Below are positions 51,146 through 63,800 of a stretch of DNA of 64,000 nucleotides, one piece after another. Made by a program: the position numbers and the translations under genes. Source of the DNA: Paramecium tetraurelia (Eukaryota; Ciliophora; Oligohymenophorea; Peniculida; Parameciidae); NCBI RefSeq assembly GCF_000165425.1, contig NW_001798972.1:187368-251367 (forward strand), read 5' to 3'. The notes below the pieces were generated by a model. The model was not told where the DNA came from and made no database searches. It saw only the letters and a program-made list of their open reading frames with translations. How positions within the stretch are numbered: position 1 is the first letter of the stretch; the number at the start of each line of letters is the position of its first letter.

Positions 51146-53203
51146 ATGATGAACTCGTAATCTCAAAGTGTTATGAATACTTTAGGAGGGTCAAAACGAT
51201 ATGTGTCCCCGTATGAGAAACCTCAGAATTAGGATAATGATCTAGTAAGAATATTAGATTTAAGTTAAATTAGAGAAAAATACAATAATCAATTGGACAT
51301 TAAGCTAAATCCAGAATGATTAATCCAGATCAGTCTGAATAGGTTAGTGTGATAGGTGACAACAACAATGTTAGCAAACTATCTAATTTGTCCTAATTTG
51401 CTCAATTCATGTATATTCCGTGTTCGACTCATCCAGAATTTTTTATAACAACTTTATGTTAAGAATAAGTATAACTTATAACAATTAGAATTGTGTAGAG
51501 CCTCTATGTGCAGAATGCATTAAAAATCATATGGAACAGCATCAGAAGAGAGGGAGATAGCCTAAATTTGAGAACATATTGAGAGTCAGGAAAGATCAGA
51601 TTTACAGGGTAGAAGACTTATTAAAATAATTGCATGAAAAGTTGAAGGAAGCAAAGTCATATTTCAATGAAACACCATAGATTGTCTATAATAATGCATT
51701 GGAGTAGGTCAAATTTATACATGGTTAAATATCAGATATGATAAATGATTACTTTTAAGGTCTATACAGAGAATTAAATGAGTACAATTAAGATTAGCAG
51801 TTGAAATAGTTGAATTAACTTGAGGAGGATATAGTGCAATAATAGAATGAATTATTGAAATTATAATAGGACTTACAAAATGATAATTATGTAAAGGCCA
51901 TTACATCAATTTTTGTAAATAAAGAGTAGATATTCAGTGAAATAAATATATTTAGATTAGAAAAAATGGTAAAGGATTACAATCAAAGTAAGGTAGAAGT
52001 AGTGTTAGAAAAGAGTAATTTAGAACTATTTTAGACGTATTGTAAGAAATTGTGCTATTTATTAAAAAATAAAAAGCCAGTTCCCGTCTCTCAATTAAAG
52101 CAATCATAATTACCCACTTTATAATAGGTGTAATCATCAAAGATTTAATAAACTTAGGAAGTAGATTAAAAACTGTATTAATCATCATTGGTTTTCTCAA
52201 AATTAGTGTCTGCAGACCTACCACCAATAGTAAATCCAACTTCTTTGATTTCAGAGAATTTAACAAATGAAACAGCAAAAAGCAGATTCAATTATTAAAA
52301 TCACTTTGAGGATGAAAAGGATCAAGTTATTGTAAGATTGGAAGAAGGAGGATTTGCTGCTTATATTTATGATATCTAATCTTAAAAATACAGAATAGAA
52401 ACTATAAATAGCGCTCTTAAAATACCACTATGTCATAAATTATATACTACTTCATTTGGAAAACATTTAGTAATAGGCGGAGTTGATAGGGATAAGTCAA
52501 GATTCAAAGCAATAGCACATGTATACGAATTCAATCATGATACTCTCTAATTGACTTTGCATTCTGAGATGGTTTTGCCTAGGTCATTGACATCAGCTTG
52601 TTAAGTGGACAATTTCTTATATGTTGTAGGAGGATCTTCAACAAATGATGAAAATACTTCATTGGCAAAAGCAGAGAAATTAGACTTGACAACAAGGAAA
52701 TGGTATACTATAGAGGATCCATTCTATAAGACAACTGGCTGTGCTTTAGTGGCGACTGATTACAATACGTTAATAAAAATTGGAGGCAAAAGTGATATTT
52801 TTACACCTTGTAATTCAGTGGAATCTTATGATATTCAAAAGAACTTATGGGTATTTTATTTTATTTATTTAATATAAAGACTACAATAGATTTCAAGTTT
52901 TTGTCATCAGGATATTTGAGATTACCATTCTAGAGTTGTGCAGTTACTATTTCTCAGGATCAAATACTGATTATCGGTGGATCAATTCATGATGTAAGAA
53001 CTGATGAAACTCAAGTAAGAAGTAAAAGTTAATAATAGATTTTTAATGTAAAACAAAAAACCATTTAGAGATCTTCCCAATTGCCAGGTTCAATTGAGTT
53101 TCCCACTCAAACAGCAATACTCTAATAGAATAGTGTATTTATTCTTACTGAAAATGAATAACCTTTGCTTTATGGCAATTCAGATGGATTTAGATATTAA
53201 TGA
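51146..53203 (+). CDS. B-box-like zinc finger, coiled-coil and kelch protein
   Basis: Introns of 20, 20 and 29 nt give 662 residues in frame. After a disordered N-terminus comes a zinc-binding B-box-like region (PCSTHPEFFITTLCQEQ, then CVEPLCAECIKNHMEQHQ, with the C..H, C..C, C..C and H..H pairs), a coiled coil of about 180 residues (DLLKQLHEKLKEAKSYFNE and following), a linker, and a kelch-like beta-propeller (FLYVVGGSSTNDENTSLAKA, TLIKIGGKSDIFTPCNSVES, QILIIGGSIHD). This is the TRIM layout without a RING, so ubiquitin-ligase activity is unlikely. Ciliates have many such B-box/kelch proteins of unknown role. Confidence 0.82.
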
Positions 53204-53263
53204 TAAAATTATAAATAATTTAATGAAGATTACATTGATCCACAATAAAATAGAAAATAAATG

Positions 53264-53713
53264 TCACAAAAATTCAAGATCTAATTTATGATGTTTTAAA
53301 TTTAACGGTGGTTTTTTTTTTGTAAACTTTTAACAATAACAATTAACTAATTCTTAATATCTGACTTCTTTATTTTAATTGTTTTTAGATAATTTGATTT
53401 ATAATTTATTTGTATATTGTTATTTTTCTTTATCTTTGTACTAGAATTAATCTTCGAAAGCATAAACAATGTCTTTGTCTGTCTCAAGTTTTTATTTGAC
53501 TTGAATTGGTTCAACTTTTTAAGGCAATTTTATTTAATTACAAAATGACAGTGATTTAGTTCTTTACGCTTTTGTTGTTTTGTTGAAAATGGTTTGCAAA
53601 TATAATTTAGGATCAATATTGGTATTAAGATCATAGTCATTATTAAAGATACTTGGTAAAAAGATTTTGTTGTTTGTGTTGTCTACACTAAAGTTTCTCG
53701 CCTTTGTTGACAT
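53264..53713 (-). CDS. Unknown basic Gln/Lys-rich protein
   Basis: Intronless frame of 149 residues from ATG 53711-53713, starting MSTKARNFSVDNTNN. Polar, Lys/Gln-rich, no membrane or signal segment, a possible short helix at QRTKSLSFCNQIKLPQ. The last 50 residues overlap AT-rich sequence and might be 3' UTR if an unseen intron ends the frame earlier, but the length test supports the full model. It is convergent with the B-box/kelch gene, 61 bp away, and its start is 28 bp from the APC5 stop on the same strand. Confidence 0.55.
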
Positions 53714-53741
53714 TATATTTATTAATTATTATATATATATA

Positions 53742-55773
53742 TCACATATTACAACTAAATTAGGATTGTATATTATTTAGAAAGCGATACAAGTACTCCA
53801 CGATTCCAATTTCATTTATCTTAAAGAAGATCAAATTCGTATTCTAATTACATTAACTAATGAGTGCATCAGCTTTGTTAAATTGCTCAGCACAATGATC
53901 TCTCTGATCGAATTAATCTATTCAACAATAACTCAAACAATTACCTAATTGATCATAAATGAAAGCCATATCATAATAATTCTATTGTATCATTGTAATC
54001 CAACCAACTTATATGGCAAAGTTGATAGAGGTGGCATAATACTTAATATTTTTATAAGTACGAGCCATTAGATTCCAAAACTTAGCTTAAATAACACAAT
54101 TTGATTATGATAATTCATACAAATTTATATTATTTAATTTATCTTAAGCTTCCTATATCTAATCTTATTTAATGTTTCTTTCAATTATGTTCAGTTTGTA
54201 TTCCAGATATTATTAATTCAGATGAAATTACTTGCATAATTTAATAATCTCCAAATCATTCTCGCCATCCTTTAATAGTTACTTGACTCTAAGCTTAGGA
54301 TCTCATCATATGAATATCTTACTTTTAATTGGTGCAATTTGCAATGATTCAGAAATGTATGGATCAGGATTCATTTACAACAATTGCATCATGATCTACT
54401 TAATGTACTTAACTGAGATTGGTTCATTGATAATTTCAAAGTATTCCAAACATATATTTAAAATGACTAAGATTGATTATTCACTCAAATTATAGGTGGT
54501 ATCAAAGCATTATTAGAATTGTGACAATGTGTACATTGGTTGATGCAAGGATATTTGACTCAAAGCTTCTAATTGAAGAGAAAGAGTCTAATCATTTTAA
54601 TCGAATTGTTGCAATTAATCAAGTGCATTTTGAATCATAGTTGAATTGCCATAATTATTTGCACATACTAATTAGTATGCAGTGATGGACTATTCAATAT
54701 CTGGACTATGAGACTGTAAAATCTATTTCAAACTCTAATGTATTATGTCTTTCCAATTAATATGCTTCTTCTTCAACAATGAATAATTGATTTATTTGTA
54801 TCTTACTTGTGACCCATATATCAAAGCACTCTACAATCTATGTTATGGACTTAACTATTAAGCATGATTCACAGCATATTCTAATAATAGAGTAGCCTAT
54901 AAAAATGAGCAATCAGTTTACTTATTTTTGATAATTGTTGCGATAGGCTATTTCAAAGAGATTGAGCAAACACAAGTTAATACTTTGTTCATCCGATACA
55001 GTCTATGACAATCTCAAACCTTCGGATAAACTATTCAAAGCTTCATCATAGAAATTCATCTTCATGTTGAGGTAAATGGAGTTCATTATGCAATGATTCA
55101 CCTTTTTTGGAACAAGACTATTCAATGTCATGTCATAGTATTTGCGAGAGAACTTTATAGCTCGAAAGGGATATCGTAACAAAGCATATAGGAGGGCTTT
55201 CAGAAAATTGACTTTGCAATTCTCATTCAAATTTGGTTATTCGATTATATGTTTTAGCTCTTCTAAATTTACATAGCTTGAACTTGCTAACAATTAGATT
55301 GCATAAGATACTTTGTAATTTAGTAAGCAAGTACTCTATGTATGAATCAGTTAAGAAGGGATTGTTTTGCAAATGATTATCTTGACCTTCTCTGAAATCA
55401 TTCCAAGATTTTAACATTTGATTGAAATCCATTTGATTGAATAGCAATAGCATATTCCTAAAGAACAAATCAACAACACTGCCTCCTGGAGTTTTCTATT
55501 ATTATTTTTCACGAAGTGCTGCTATTACAATTCAATCATTACTTTCTCCAATTATCTTATGGAATTTATTCATTGAAGTAATCTGCAACAATTCAGGTTC
55601 GATGTGACTGAGGATTGTATTTTACAATGTTGGATTATTAACAATTTCCATGACATCATGTATCTTTTGTAATTTAATTTGAGAGTTACTTTTAAATACT
55701 CAGTCAAGAGATCATAAACTTATTGACTAGGTTTCCTTAATAGGAGGATCAATAAAATGAGGTTGTTGTTCAT
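53742..55773 (-). CDS. APC5: Anaphase-promoting complex subunit 5
   Basis: TPR-rich scaffold subunit of the APC/C ubiquitin ligase. Several introns, including 26 nt near 55,690 and 21 nt near 55,530. Diagnostic: GGSVVDLFFRNMLLLFNQMD, matching the conserved APC5 block that precedes the TPRs, then HCIMNSIYLNMKMNFYDEAL with SLSEGLRLSQTVSDEQSINL, which follows the APC5 TPR consensus (LN.A.LH..FG...eAl.al.EairlaqE), and several further TPRs to the C-terminus. The end (FFKINEIGIVEYLYRFLNN) is helical as in homologues. About 620 residues, near the usual length. Works at metaphase exit with the cyclin and proteasome genes also present in this window, though not as a cluster. Confidence 0.8.
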
Positions 55774-55903
55774 TAATTTTTCAAATTTAAAATATTTTAT
55801 CTAATTAATATTATACACTCTCTATATTATTATAATAGTTGTATTTTATAAATATAAGGTTGAGTAGTTTTGGGAGATTAAAAATAAGAGAATTTTTGAC
55901 AAA

Positions 55904-56157
55904 ATGTAATAGTCAAATGATAGTCAAAATTAAAGTTAGAATAACTAATCAATAATGTTGATGAATAAATAGTTGGATATGAGAGTTATTGTTATGTTAA
56001 ATATTTATATAAAAATCTCTGTGAGTATGGAAGTTGTAAAATGAATTGTGGGTTCATTTGATACAATTTTGTATTAAGTAACCAAAATTCATATTGGATT
56101 GGGAAGAGTCAGATGTTCAGTTATGGTAAGTTGATTAGAAGAATAGATAAAATATGA
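55904..56157 (+). CDS. Possible small Cys-rich protein
   Basis: A model with introns of 38 and 27 nt gives 62 residues starting MQQSNDSQNQIGYESYCYVK, with a CCCH-like spacing (LCEYGSCKMNC). The 38-nt intron is long for this genome and the assignment of the N-terminus is uncertain; the Cys segment itself looks real. The stop is 19 bp from the next gene's start, the usual spacing here. Confidence 0.35.
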
Positions 56158-56176
56158 TATAAATTAAATATATATA

Positions 56177-57572
56177 ATGAATGCTCCATTCCCAGAAAAG
56201 ATGATAGAGAAATTTGTACAGTTTATTATGTTAGCTCTTTATAGAATAAGCAAATGGAAGTATTTGTGAAACATGAAGAATTACTTATGAAACAGAGACA
56301 AGCATACGAGTAAAAACTTAATAATGTGTTTGATCGAAATTTGCAACTGGAAGAGAAGGATAGGAGTATGCATGAACAAGTACGTATTGATTCAAATAGA
56401 TCTTATCATCAAGATATCAGAATGAATAGTTGAAAGTATAGCAAGAGAAGTTGAAGCAATTACAGGAATTATAGAAACAAAAGAAAGATAAAAAACAAGC
56501 AGCAAATGAGTTATGGTAATTAGAACAGAAATAACATGAGAAAGAAATCCAATAAAAGTTGTTTGAAATTCAATAAAAGATCAAGTACGAGGAATTCAAA
56601 AGGAAAACCGATGAATTGATGAATCAACTGGACGATAATTTAAGGAATCTAAATCTGCGTTATTTAGAGAAACAAGAGAGGAAGGAGAAATACTTAAATG
56701 ATTTCTTAACTTAAAAGTAATAGACTTTGAATACATCCATGCAGATTACTGAATCTCATCATTAAAATGTTTATTCTAATTACTAATAATAAATGAAAAG
56801 AATATAAGAAGTAATTAAATTAAATAAATTAAGATTTGTTAATTGAAATTGAAAAAATATGAAAATAAAATCAAGTTAATCAATCAATAGAAGTTATCCC
56901 AAATTGACTAACTCACCTAGAAGGCTCAACAAAGTTTTGAACATCAGGAGGGCATCAAATATCGATCACATCAGATATTCCAAAACAAATTGTCGAAGGT
57001 ACAAAACAAGATGAATTACTTCTAAGACAAGATCAACTAAATTGAAAAGAAGAGATTACAACAGTTATAAATGAATTATCTATAGGAGTAGGAGTTGAAT
57101 CAAAAGAGAAATGATGTTAGAGCCAAATCCGAAAATATTTATAGGAATAAATCTCTTAACATTCTGAACAAATATTTGGAGAAGGAGAAATCCTTTCAAT
57201 AGGTGCAATCGTAGAATCAGATTGAATTACAATAGAAATTGCAGAGATTAAATGAAAAATGGTAAACACATTAGAATTAAGTTCAAAAGGCTGATCAATT
57301 GAAACAATCCTATTTTTCATCATTGGAACAAAAGATGACCTAGAGAGATCAGAGATTGCAAGATTAAATGTACTAGAATTACCATAAACTATAGATAAAA
57401 TAAATTGGATGTTCAAAAGAGAAGATTAAAAGTCATTGAAGATATGGAGAGACAAAAACGAGATCTATTACTTAAATTGGAACAAGACAAAGTTCCATTT
57501 ACAAATACTTCTGAAATGAAATATTTGTATAGCACTCCCAAATAATAGCAATCTAAATTGTTTATTACATGA
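56177..57572 (+). CDS. Coiled-coil protein
   Basis: Four introns (29, 20, 23 and 25 nt) give 432 residues, nearly all alpha-helical with long coiled-coil heptads: KHEELLMKQRQAYEQKLNNV, LQELQKQKKDKKQAANELWQ, then repeated Glu/Lys/Gln blocks to the end. No globular domain, signal peptide or membrane segment. Probably a structural protein of the basal body, axoneme or cortex, but that rests on composition alone. Sits 22 bp upstream of NFS1. Confidence 0.7.
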
Positions 57573-57593
57573 TTATAACATATTTTTAAATAT

Positions 57594-58880
57594 ATGAGAA
57601 AACTTATCTACAAATTTTCAAGACCAACATATCTTGATTTCTAAGCCACGACTCCTACAGATTACAGAGTTTTGGATGCTATGTTACCCTATCTAACCAA
57701 TCAATACGGCAATCCTCATAGCAAAACACATTCATTCGGATGGGAAACTGAAAAGGCAGTGGAAAAAGCAAGAGCCTCAGTTATTTATTAAACTAATTAT
57801 ATAGATAGCTAACTTGATCAACACACAACCTTAAAGCATCATTTTTACATCCGGAGCCACAGAAAGTAATAATGCTGCATTAAAGGGTTTATATGGATTT
57901 TATGGTAAATAAAAGAATCATATCATTACAACCCAAACTGAACATAAATGTGTCTTAGACACCTGCAGATACCTAGAGGAAAAAGGAGTTGAAGTTACGT
58001 ACTTGCCAGTCGATTCTAATGGCTTGATCTCATTACAACAATTATAAGAATCTATTAAATCCAACACATTATGTGTCAGTGTTATGCTTGTGAATAATGA
58101 AATTGGAGTCATTTAAAACTTAAAAGAGATAAGCAGAATCTGTCATCAACGCGGAGTATATGTTCACTCTGATATGGCATAAGCTATTGCTAAAATTCCA
58201 GTTGATGTTTAAGACCTCGATATAGATTTAGGTAGTATCTCTGCTCATAAACTGTATGGACCAAAGGGAATTGGAGCCTTATATGTGAGAAGAAAACCAA
58301 GAGTTAGATTACAATAAATTATTCATGGTGGAGGGTAAGAGAGAGGTTTAAGAAGTGGTACTCTTGCACCTCATTTGTGTGTTGGATTCGGTAAGGCTGC
58401 TGAGATAGCATAGACTGAATTGCCATATGATATTTAACATGTAGATAAATTATACATCAAACTTCTAAATGGAATAAACCAAAGGATTCCTTAAATTCAA
58501 ATAAATGGATCATTAGAATAACGTTACAAAGGAAATTTGAATGTTTCATTTGCATTTGTGGAAGGTGAATCTTTACTTATGGCCATAAAATAAGTTGCTG
58601 TGTCATCAGGGTCTGCTTGTACTTCTGCTTCTCTGGAACCTTCATATGTACTTAGAGCTCTAGGAGTCAAGGAAGATATGGCTCATACAAGTCTAAGAAT
58701 TGGAATTGGGTATTTTAACATCATTATCTATTTAGACGATTTACTACAGAAAGGGAAATAGATTTCTTAATTGATTAATTGAGTTAAGCTGTCAGTAAAC
58801 TGAGAGAGATGTCTCCATTATGGGAAATGCATTAGGAAGGAATTGATATTAATAAGATTGAATGGACTCAACCACATTGA
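57594..58880 (+). CDS. NFS1: Mitochondrial cysteine desulfurase
   Basis: Removes sulfur from cysteine for Fe-S cluster assembly with ISD11 and ISCU, using PLP. Two introns (25 and 26 nt) give 411 residues. N-terminus [20 protein letters not shown] is basic and could target mitochondria; PLP/core motifs [28 protein letters not shown] and the PLP Lys in [15 protein letters not shown] are present, as is the catalytic loop [20 protein letters not shown] with its active Cys. The C-terminus ([20 protein letters not shown]) is the conserved eukaryotic NFS1 tail that contacts the scaffold. Nothing missing. The gene is tightly followed by the importin-alpha-like gene, 18 bp after the stop. Confidence 0.95.
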
Positions 58881-58898
58881 ATATTTAATTTAATATAA

Positions 58899-60291
58899 AT
58901 GTTTAAAGATGCTGCTATCTTGTGTTTACATGACAAAAGATATAAATTTCAAGTGGAAATTCGTCGCCAGAGAACTGAAAGTGTGTTTCAATAAAAGAGA
59001 GCTATAATAGTGCATAACAAGGTTAAGAAGTTGGAGTAATATCAAGGACCTTGAATTGCTTGCTTAATTTTCATTAGAGTGTTTCAACCGCAGAGAATAC
59101 CAGGAAAGCAAAGATTACTTAAAGAAGTTAATTCATTATGCGGATTCAGAAACAAGTGAAAACTTAAAGTCATTGAATACAATCAATCATCTAAAAGATA
59201 TTGCGTAGACTTGTGATTCAGAATAGTTTTGTATGATTTTGGATATATTTCTTAAAATTTGTCTACCTCAATGTTTAAGTCCTTAGTTGTTGAACTAGGT
59301 ACAGGAATTATAAAGTATTGAAATTGTTAATCAATTTATTACATTATTATAAAGAATAGTTTATATGAATGAAATAGATTAATTAATTGAACAGCATAAT
59401 ATAATTTAATACTTGTTGGATATAACAATAGAATTGGATGATTTCAAAGAATGGTTTTAAATTATTGAATAGTTATGCAATTATCATTCAAAACCTTCTC
59501 TTTACGTAAATTAAAATTCATTTTCAAATAGTTTAAGAACCTTATTATTCCTTGTTTAAAATTATTACAATACGATTCAAATCAAGTCACTCTACAAGTG
59601 ATTGAAAGTATGTGCAATTGCAAAACAGATAGAAGAGGAGCGATCAATTATTTGCTTATCATTCCAGGATTCATTGATTTGTTGATAAGTAACCTCTCTA
59701 AATCCTTCAATATCATCAGCCATATCATTGAATAATCTGATGATGGTACAAGTAAATTAATTTCGATGGACTTGTTTATGAAATTGCATAAATTATTAGA
59801 AGCAGATTAATCCTTAAAAACTACATTCATTTATCTCATTCTCTTAATATGTTTTTACAGAACGGACACCATCATACATATACTTATTGAGTCATAACTG
59901 TTTTATAGTATTCTTGCATTAGATGAATAAACTTTACAATATGATGATTTAATATTGATAAGCCGAATGCTTCTTTATTTAATTAGGAAATATTCTAATG
60001 AATCCTTCTATCTGTATTTAATTTAGAAGACCTTATTTATTAACATGTTAGGATAGTTGCTGAATAAATTTGAACTACAAGAAGTTTATAATAATACGAT
60101 ACATTCAATCATTCATATGGCATTTTCATAATCGATGGAATTTTCCAAAATATTTAGACAAGTAATGATTTGATCCAATTAATTAGAGTATTTTAATGAA
60201 ACCTGTTGAGGAATAATTATAAAAGAATAAATCAAAAGATGCAAACATTGATGATAAAATATACGAATTTTTAAATATTACATATAAATGA
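58899..60291 (+). CDS. Importin-alpha-like ARM protein
   Basis: N-terminus KYKFQVEIRRQRTESVFQQK resembles a short importin-beta-binding domain with its basic cluster. Several introns (the last, 25 nt near 60,164, restores SILMKPVEEQLQ) lead to a helical array of ARM-like repeats: LTSLECFNRREYQESK-type helices, LLQRIVYMNEIDQLIEQ, GAINYLLIIPGFIDLLISNL, DLFMKLHKLLEADQSLKTTF. The NLS-binding Trp/Asn ladder of classical importin-alpha is mostly absent, so it is a divergent member. Role would be nuclear import of some cargo set; inference only. Starts 18 bp after NFS1. About 430 residues. Confidence 0.6.
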
Positions 60292-60321
60292 GATGCATTG
60301 CTATTCAATTATAAATTATAT

Positions 60322-60538
60322 ATGACTCATAGTGAGTATATGCTTAAAAGAAGAGGGAAGAAAAGGAACTCCTCTTATTCTTTTAATCTTTGATCATTGT
60401 TCTCTATCTCTTGAACCATTTAAGAATCCTATTTGTACATCTAAGGGTCATATATTTGATATAGCCAATATGGTACAATTTATTAGATAAGACCAAAGAA
60501 ATCCAATCTATGGATACTTTCTTAAAAATAATGATTGA
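60322..60538 (+). pseudogene. U-box fragment resembling the PPIL2 (CYC4) N-terminus
   Basis: After a 19-nt intron the frame reads MTHKEGRKGTPLILLIFDHC, SLSLEPFKNPICTSKGHIFD, then MVQFIRQDQRNPIYGYFLKN before TGA 60536-60538. This matches the U-box start of the PPIL2-type cyclophilin (FDHCSLSLqPF..P.cT..G.iFDl.NivpfikkygrNP), but the U-box is cut off and no cyclophilin domain follows. Short coding-looking pieces downstream (EVTIKINQESLSEIKLQLNY, 60,620-60,690) are out of frame. Probably a truncated relic, perhaps from a genome duplication. Confidence 0.5.
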
Positions 60539-60885
60539 ATCATAAACTAATAAATGGCAATTTCACTATGCAATAAATATATATATGTTTAAAGGATATC
60601 AAACATTTTATCAAATAAATTACCAACAAAGGTGCTGAAGTGACAATTAAAATTAATTAAGAATCCCTTTCAGAGATAAAATTACAATTAAATTATAAGA
60701 AAAGGAGCTAAAATTATAGGTTAGTAAAAGTAAGGAATGAATGCTGAATATAACCAACAATAGCAACTTAAATAAAAGGTTTTGGACTGATATTTAATTT
60801 AATTTAGTAGTATATATTATTGTAAAATTAATATTAGTCTTTTGATAGTTGGTTATGATAATTAAAGTATTGATATATATTTAGA
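60539..60885. other. Convergent intergenic, AT-rich
   Basis: About 350 bp. Apart from the frame fragments mentioned with the U-box relic, nothing recognisable. Confidence 0.4.
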
Positions 60886-63800
60886 TCATGTCATTTTGCA
60901 TAAGACATTACCCATATGATGTATATTATTGCTAGTTAATTTTTGGGTTGTACTCAATAGGTTAAATAAATTATTATTATAGAATTTAATGACTGCTTAG
61001 TGTTATTTCAATTCTTTTAACTGAAGCATTTTAAAGTCATTGGATCTAATCACATCATCTCTTTAGAAACTAGAGTAATGTTGATTAAATTATATAGAAT
61101 TTTTGGAGACAACTTATCTTGATAAAATCTTTAGGTTATTAAATGATTACCTTTTTATAAATCTGTAATTCGGCCTTGTGATTTTTTAATTCTTGTAATT
61201 TGGTTTATCTATTTTGGATTTCTAATTGTAACTCTTAATTTTTCAGGACTTTATCACAGAATTCAATCCACTTTGGATTTTGATAAGGATTGTCGATTCC
61301 TAAATCTGTTAATTGGTTTAGCAGATCTTAGGTGTGTGAATCACAATTCAATTATTTTAAAATGTTGTCTTCGACTTTTTCAGATTTCAAGCGAACAAAC
61401 TTAATCTTGATCTCGTTTCCACTGTTGCTGACTTCAGTATTAGAATGAACGGCATTAATTTACTACAAATTTAAATGTTTCTTATTTGTATCTAAAAAAT
61501 AAGAATTTTCTATATTTGAAATCATACCTGGAGATGGGGGTATATTTTAGAAATAGGTTAATCTCCTCGATGCTTCTAATTAATGTTAAAGCTATTTTTT
61601 TTCTTATTAAACTTTTTTTGTTTCTATTTTGGATTTTTATTTAATTGATTAAACTTTCTCACCCAATTCCCTAATTATAGTAATTTATTCAGTAATCAAT
61701 TTATCCAAATTCTTTGAATGCTTAACTAATTATTAGGCCCTATCTTCATTATAGTCCTGATTCTATTAACACAATTTCCAAACGATATTCATTCTTTTCA
61801 TTTCCAATTACACCACCGATAGATTCTCTTATTGCTTCTTCAATTCTTCTGATAGAAATTTGTTGATCTCCAAAGTTTTCTGAGTTTCCCCATTTAATTC
61901 TTCAGGATACATATTCTATTTGATGGTGGTATAATCTTTCAATCTATTTTTTAACACCTAACTAATGTTATCAATCAAACAATTACTTCTAATAAATAAT
62001 CTAATCTAATTTCTTTTGGAATTGAACTTTCTATAAACTTGGCAAAGAAATCTTCTTGCTCAGACTCCTCTCTGTTTTATTGTGTTCAGAATCTGCCCTT
62101 GTTTTTAAAATATTAGTGTTCCTAGTTGTATCCAAAGGACTAAACTATCTCAATCGAATACTCGAATTAATAGAAGGTAATTTGGTTGCTAAATAAAATA
62201 AATAACAATAGAAATTACAATTGTGATCCTTCATCTATTTGGTCTACTTGGCAATCAGAGCCAACTTTATAGCTTTCTAACTAATTTGCAATTCTTCTGA
62301 CATAGGTATATTATTTGTATTGTAATAGTCCATTAATTTTGAATAGTTATTCTTTTGAGTCAATGCCAACCAAGGAAATTGAACCCATATCCACCTCTTG
62401 TAATAGTAATTCTATTGATTCCTTGTATTCGTTATGATTTTGTCTAAGATATACTCTTATTTTGTATTAATATATTCCTACACTAGATTTTAATCGAATT
62501 GACTGATGTAATAATTAATAAAGAAATCTCGATTGGCTTTGATATCCATATTCAAAGTTTCGATGTTACCTTGTTATTAAGGGAAATAATCTTCATTCAT
62601 CTATTTAGTCTTCTTTTTTGCAATCATCTTCAACTATTTCAACTCATTATACAAACCAATCTCATCAAACTCAATAGATTGTCCTCTTAATTCAGGATGT
62701 TTGTAAGGGGGAGTGTGATCGCTAAATATGATATTATATGAAATACTTCTCAAAATTACTAAATTCTCTTAAGAATCTACATATTTGTAACATTATGTAA
62801 AATAGGCCTTCATTGGTTGGTTTATAAAGTGCTTAGAAATTTTCGATTGCTTTATTGTATTCCATCACTAGATCATATCCGTTTTGTTCTAGGGTTTCCC
62901 ATAAATGACATAATTCAAATTTGTGATTTGGACTACACAACATTAAGAAGTTCTCTACATTAATCAGAACTTCTTTAAGTTTGAAATATCTCTTTGTCCT
63001 AGTATATTGATAGATTAGTTCTTCCAATTTTCTAATTGAGTTTTATGAGTGTTCCATTGTAGTAATGAATTGGTGATATAATTGTTTATTAGAAGGTAAG
63101 CATTGAATTAATGCATTTTTAAAGGAGATACTGAAAATACAATAAATCTATTGTTTTTCCATTAGAAATACTCTAAAGAACTCATAAACAAAAGTAATAT
63201 GTTCTTTCTCACAACTACATATTTAAACAATCTCATCCAATGAAACTCCCTTAAAAACAAAAGTAAGTACTGTTAAAATAGAAATATAATGTGTTTCTGA
63301 AAAGTATTTCAAAAATGATTTTATCAAAATGCTAAAAAAATCACCTTCACTTTTGATATCTTATAATCAAAATATAAATCTTACTTTCCATTTAAGATAT
63401 AGATTCTTTTATAACATCCTGAAAATCTTCATTATTATTAGTGAGAGTGAGTTCAAAAGACTTGCAAAAATATGCTTAGTCAGCCAGATGCGAAGGTATT
63501 TTTGCATACAATTTCTATTTGATATATATTCGTAATATACATAGAGACGATCCTGGCTAAAAAGTCTTTCTAGAAATTCATCTTTGTTTTGGTCACTATA
63601 CAATGTGAGTGAAAGATATTTACATTTAAATGATGGTTCCGCCTTAATTACAGTATTATTCATATGCTTTGGACTCAGTCTTCCCAGTTACTATTAACTT
63701 GAAAATTTGAATTAATAATTACTTTAACATTTTCAGGCAAAACTCTAGGTAACCAGTAGGATGCTCGTACTTCACCATTCTAATCACGAAATCTGTCGAT

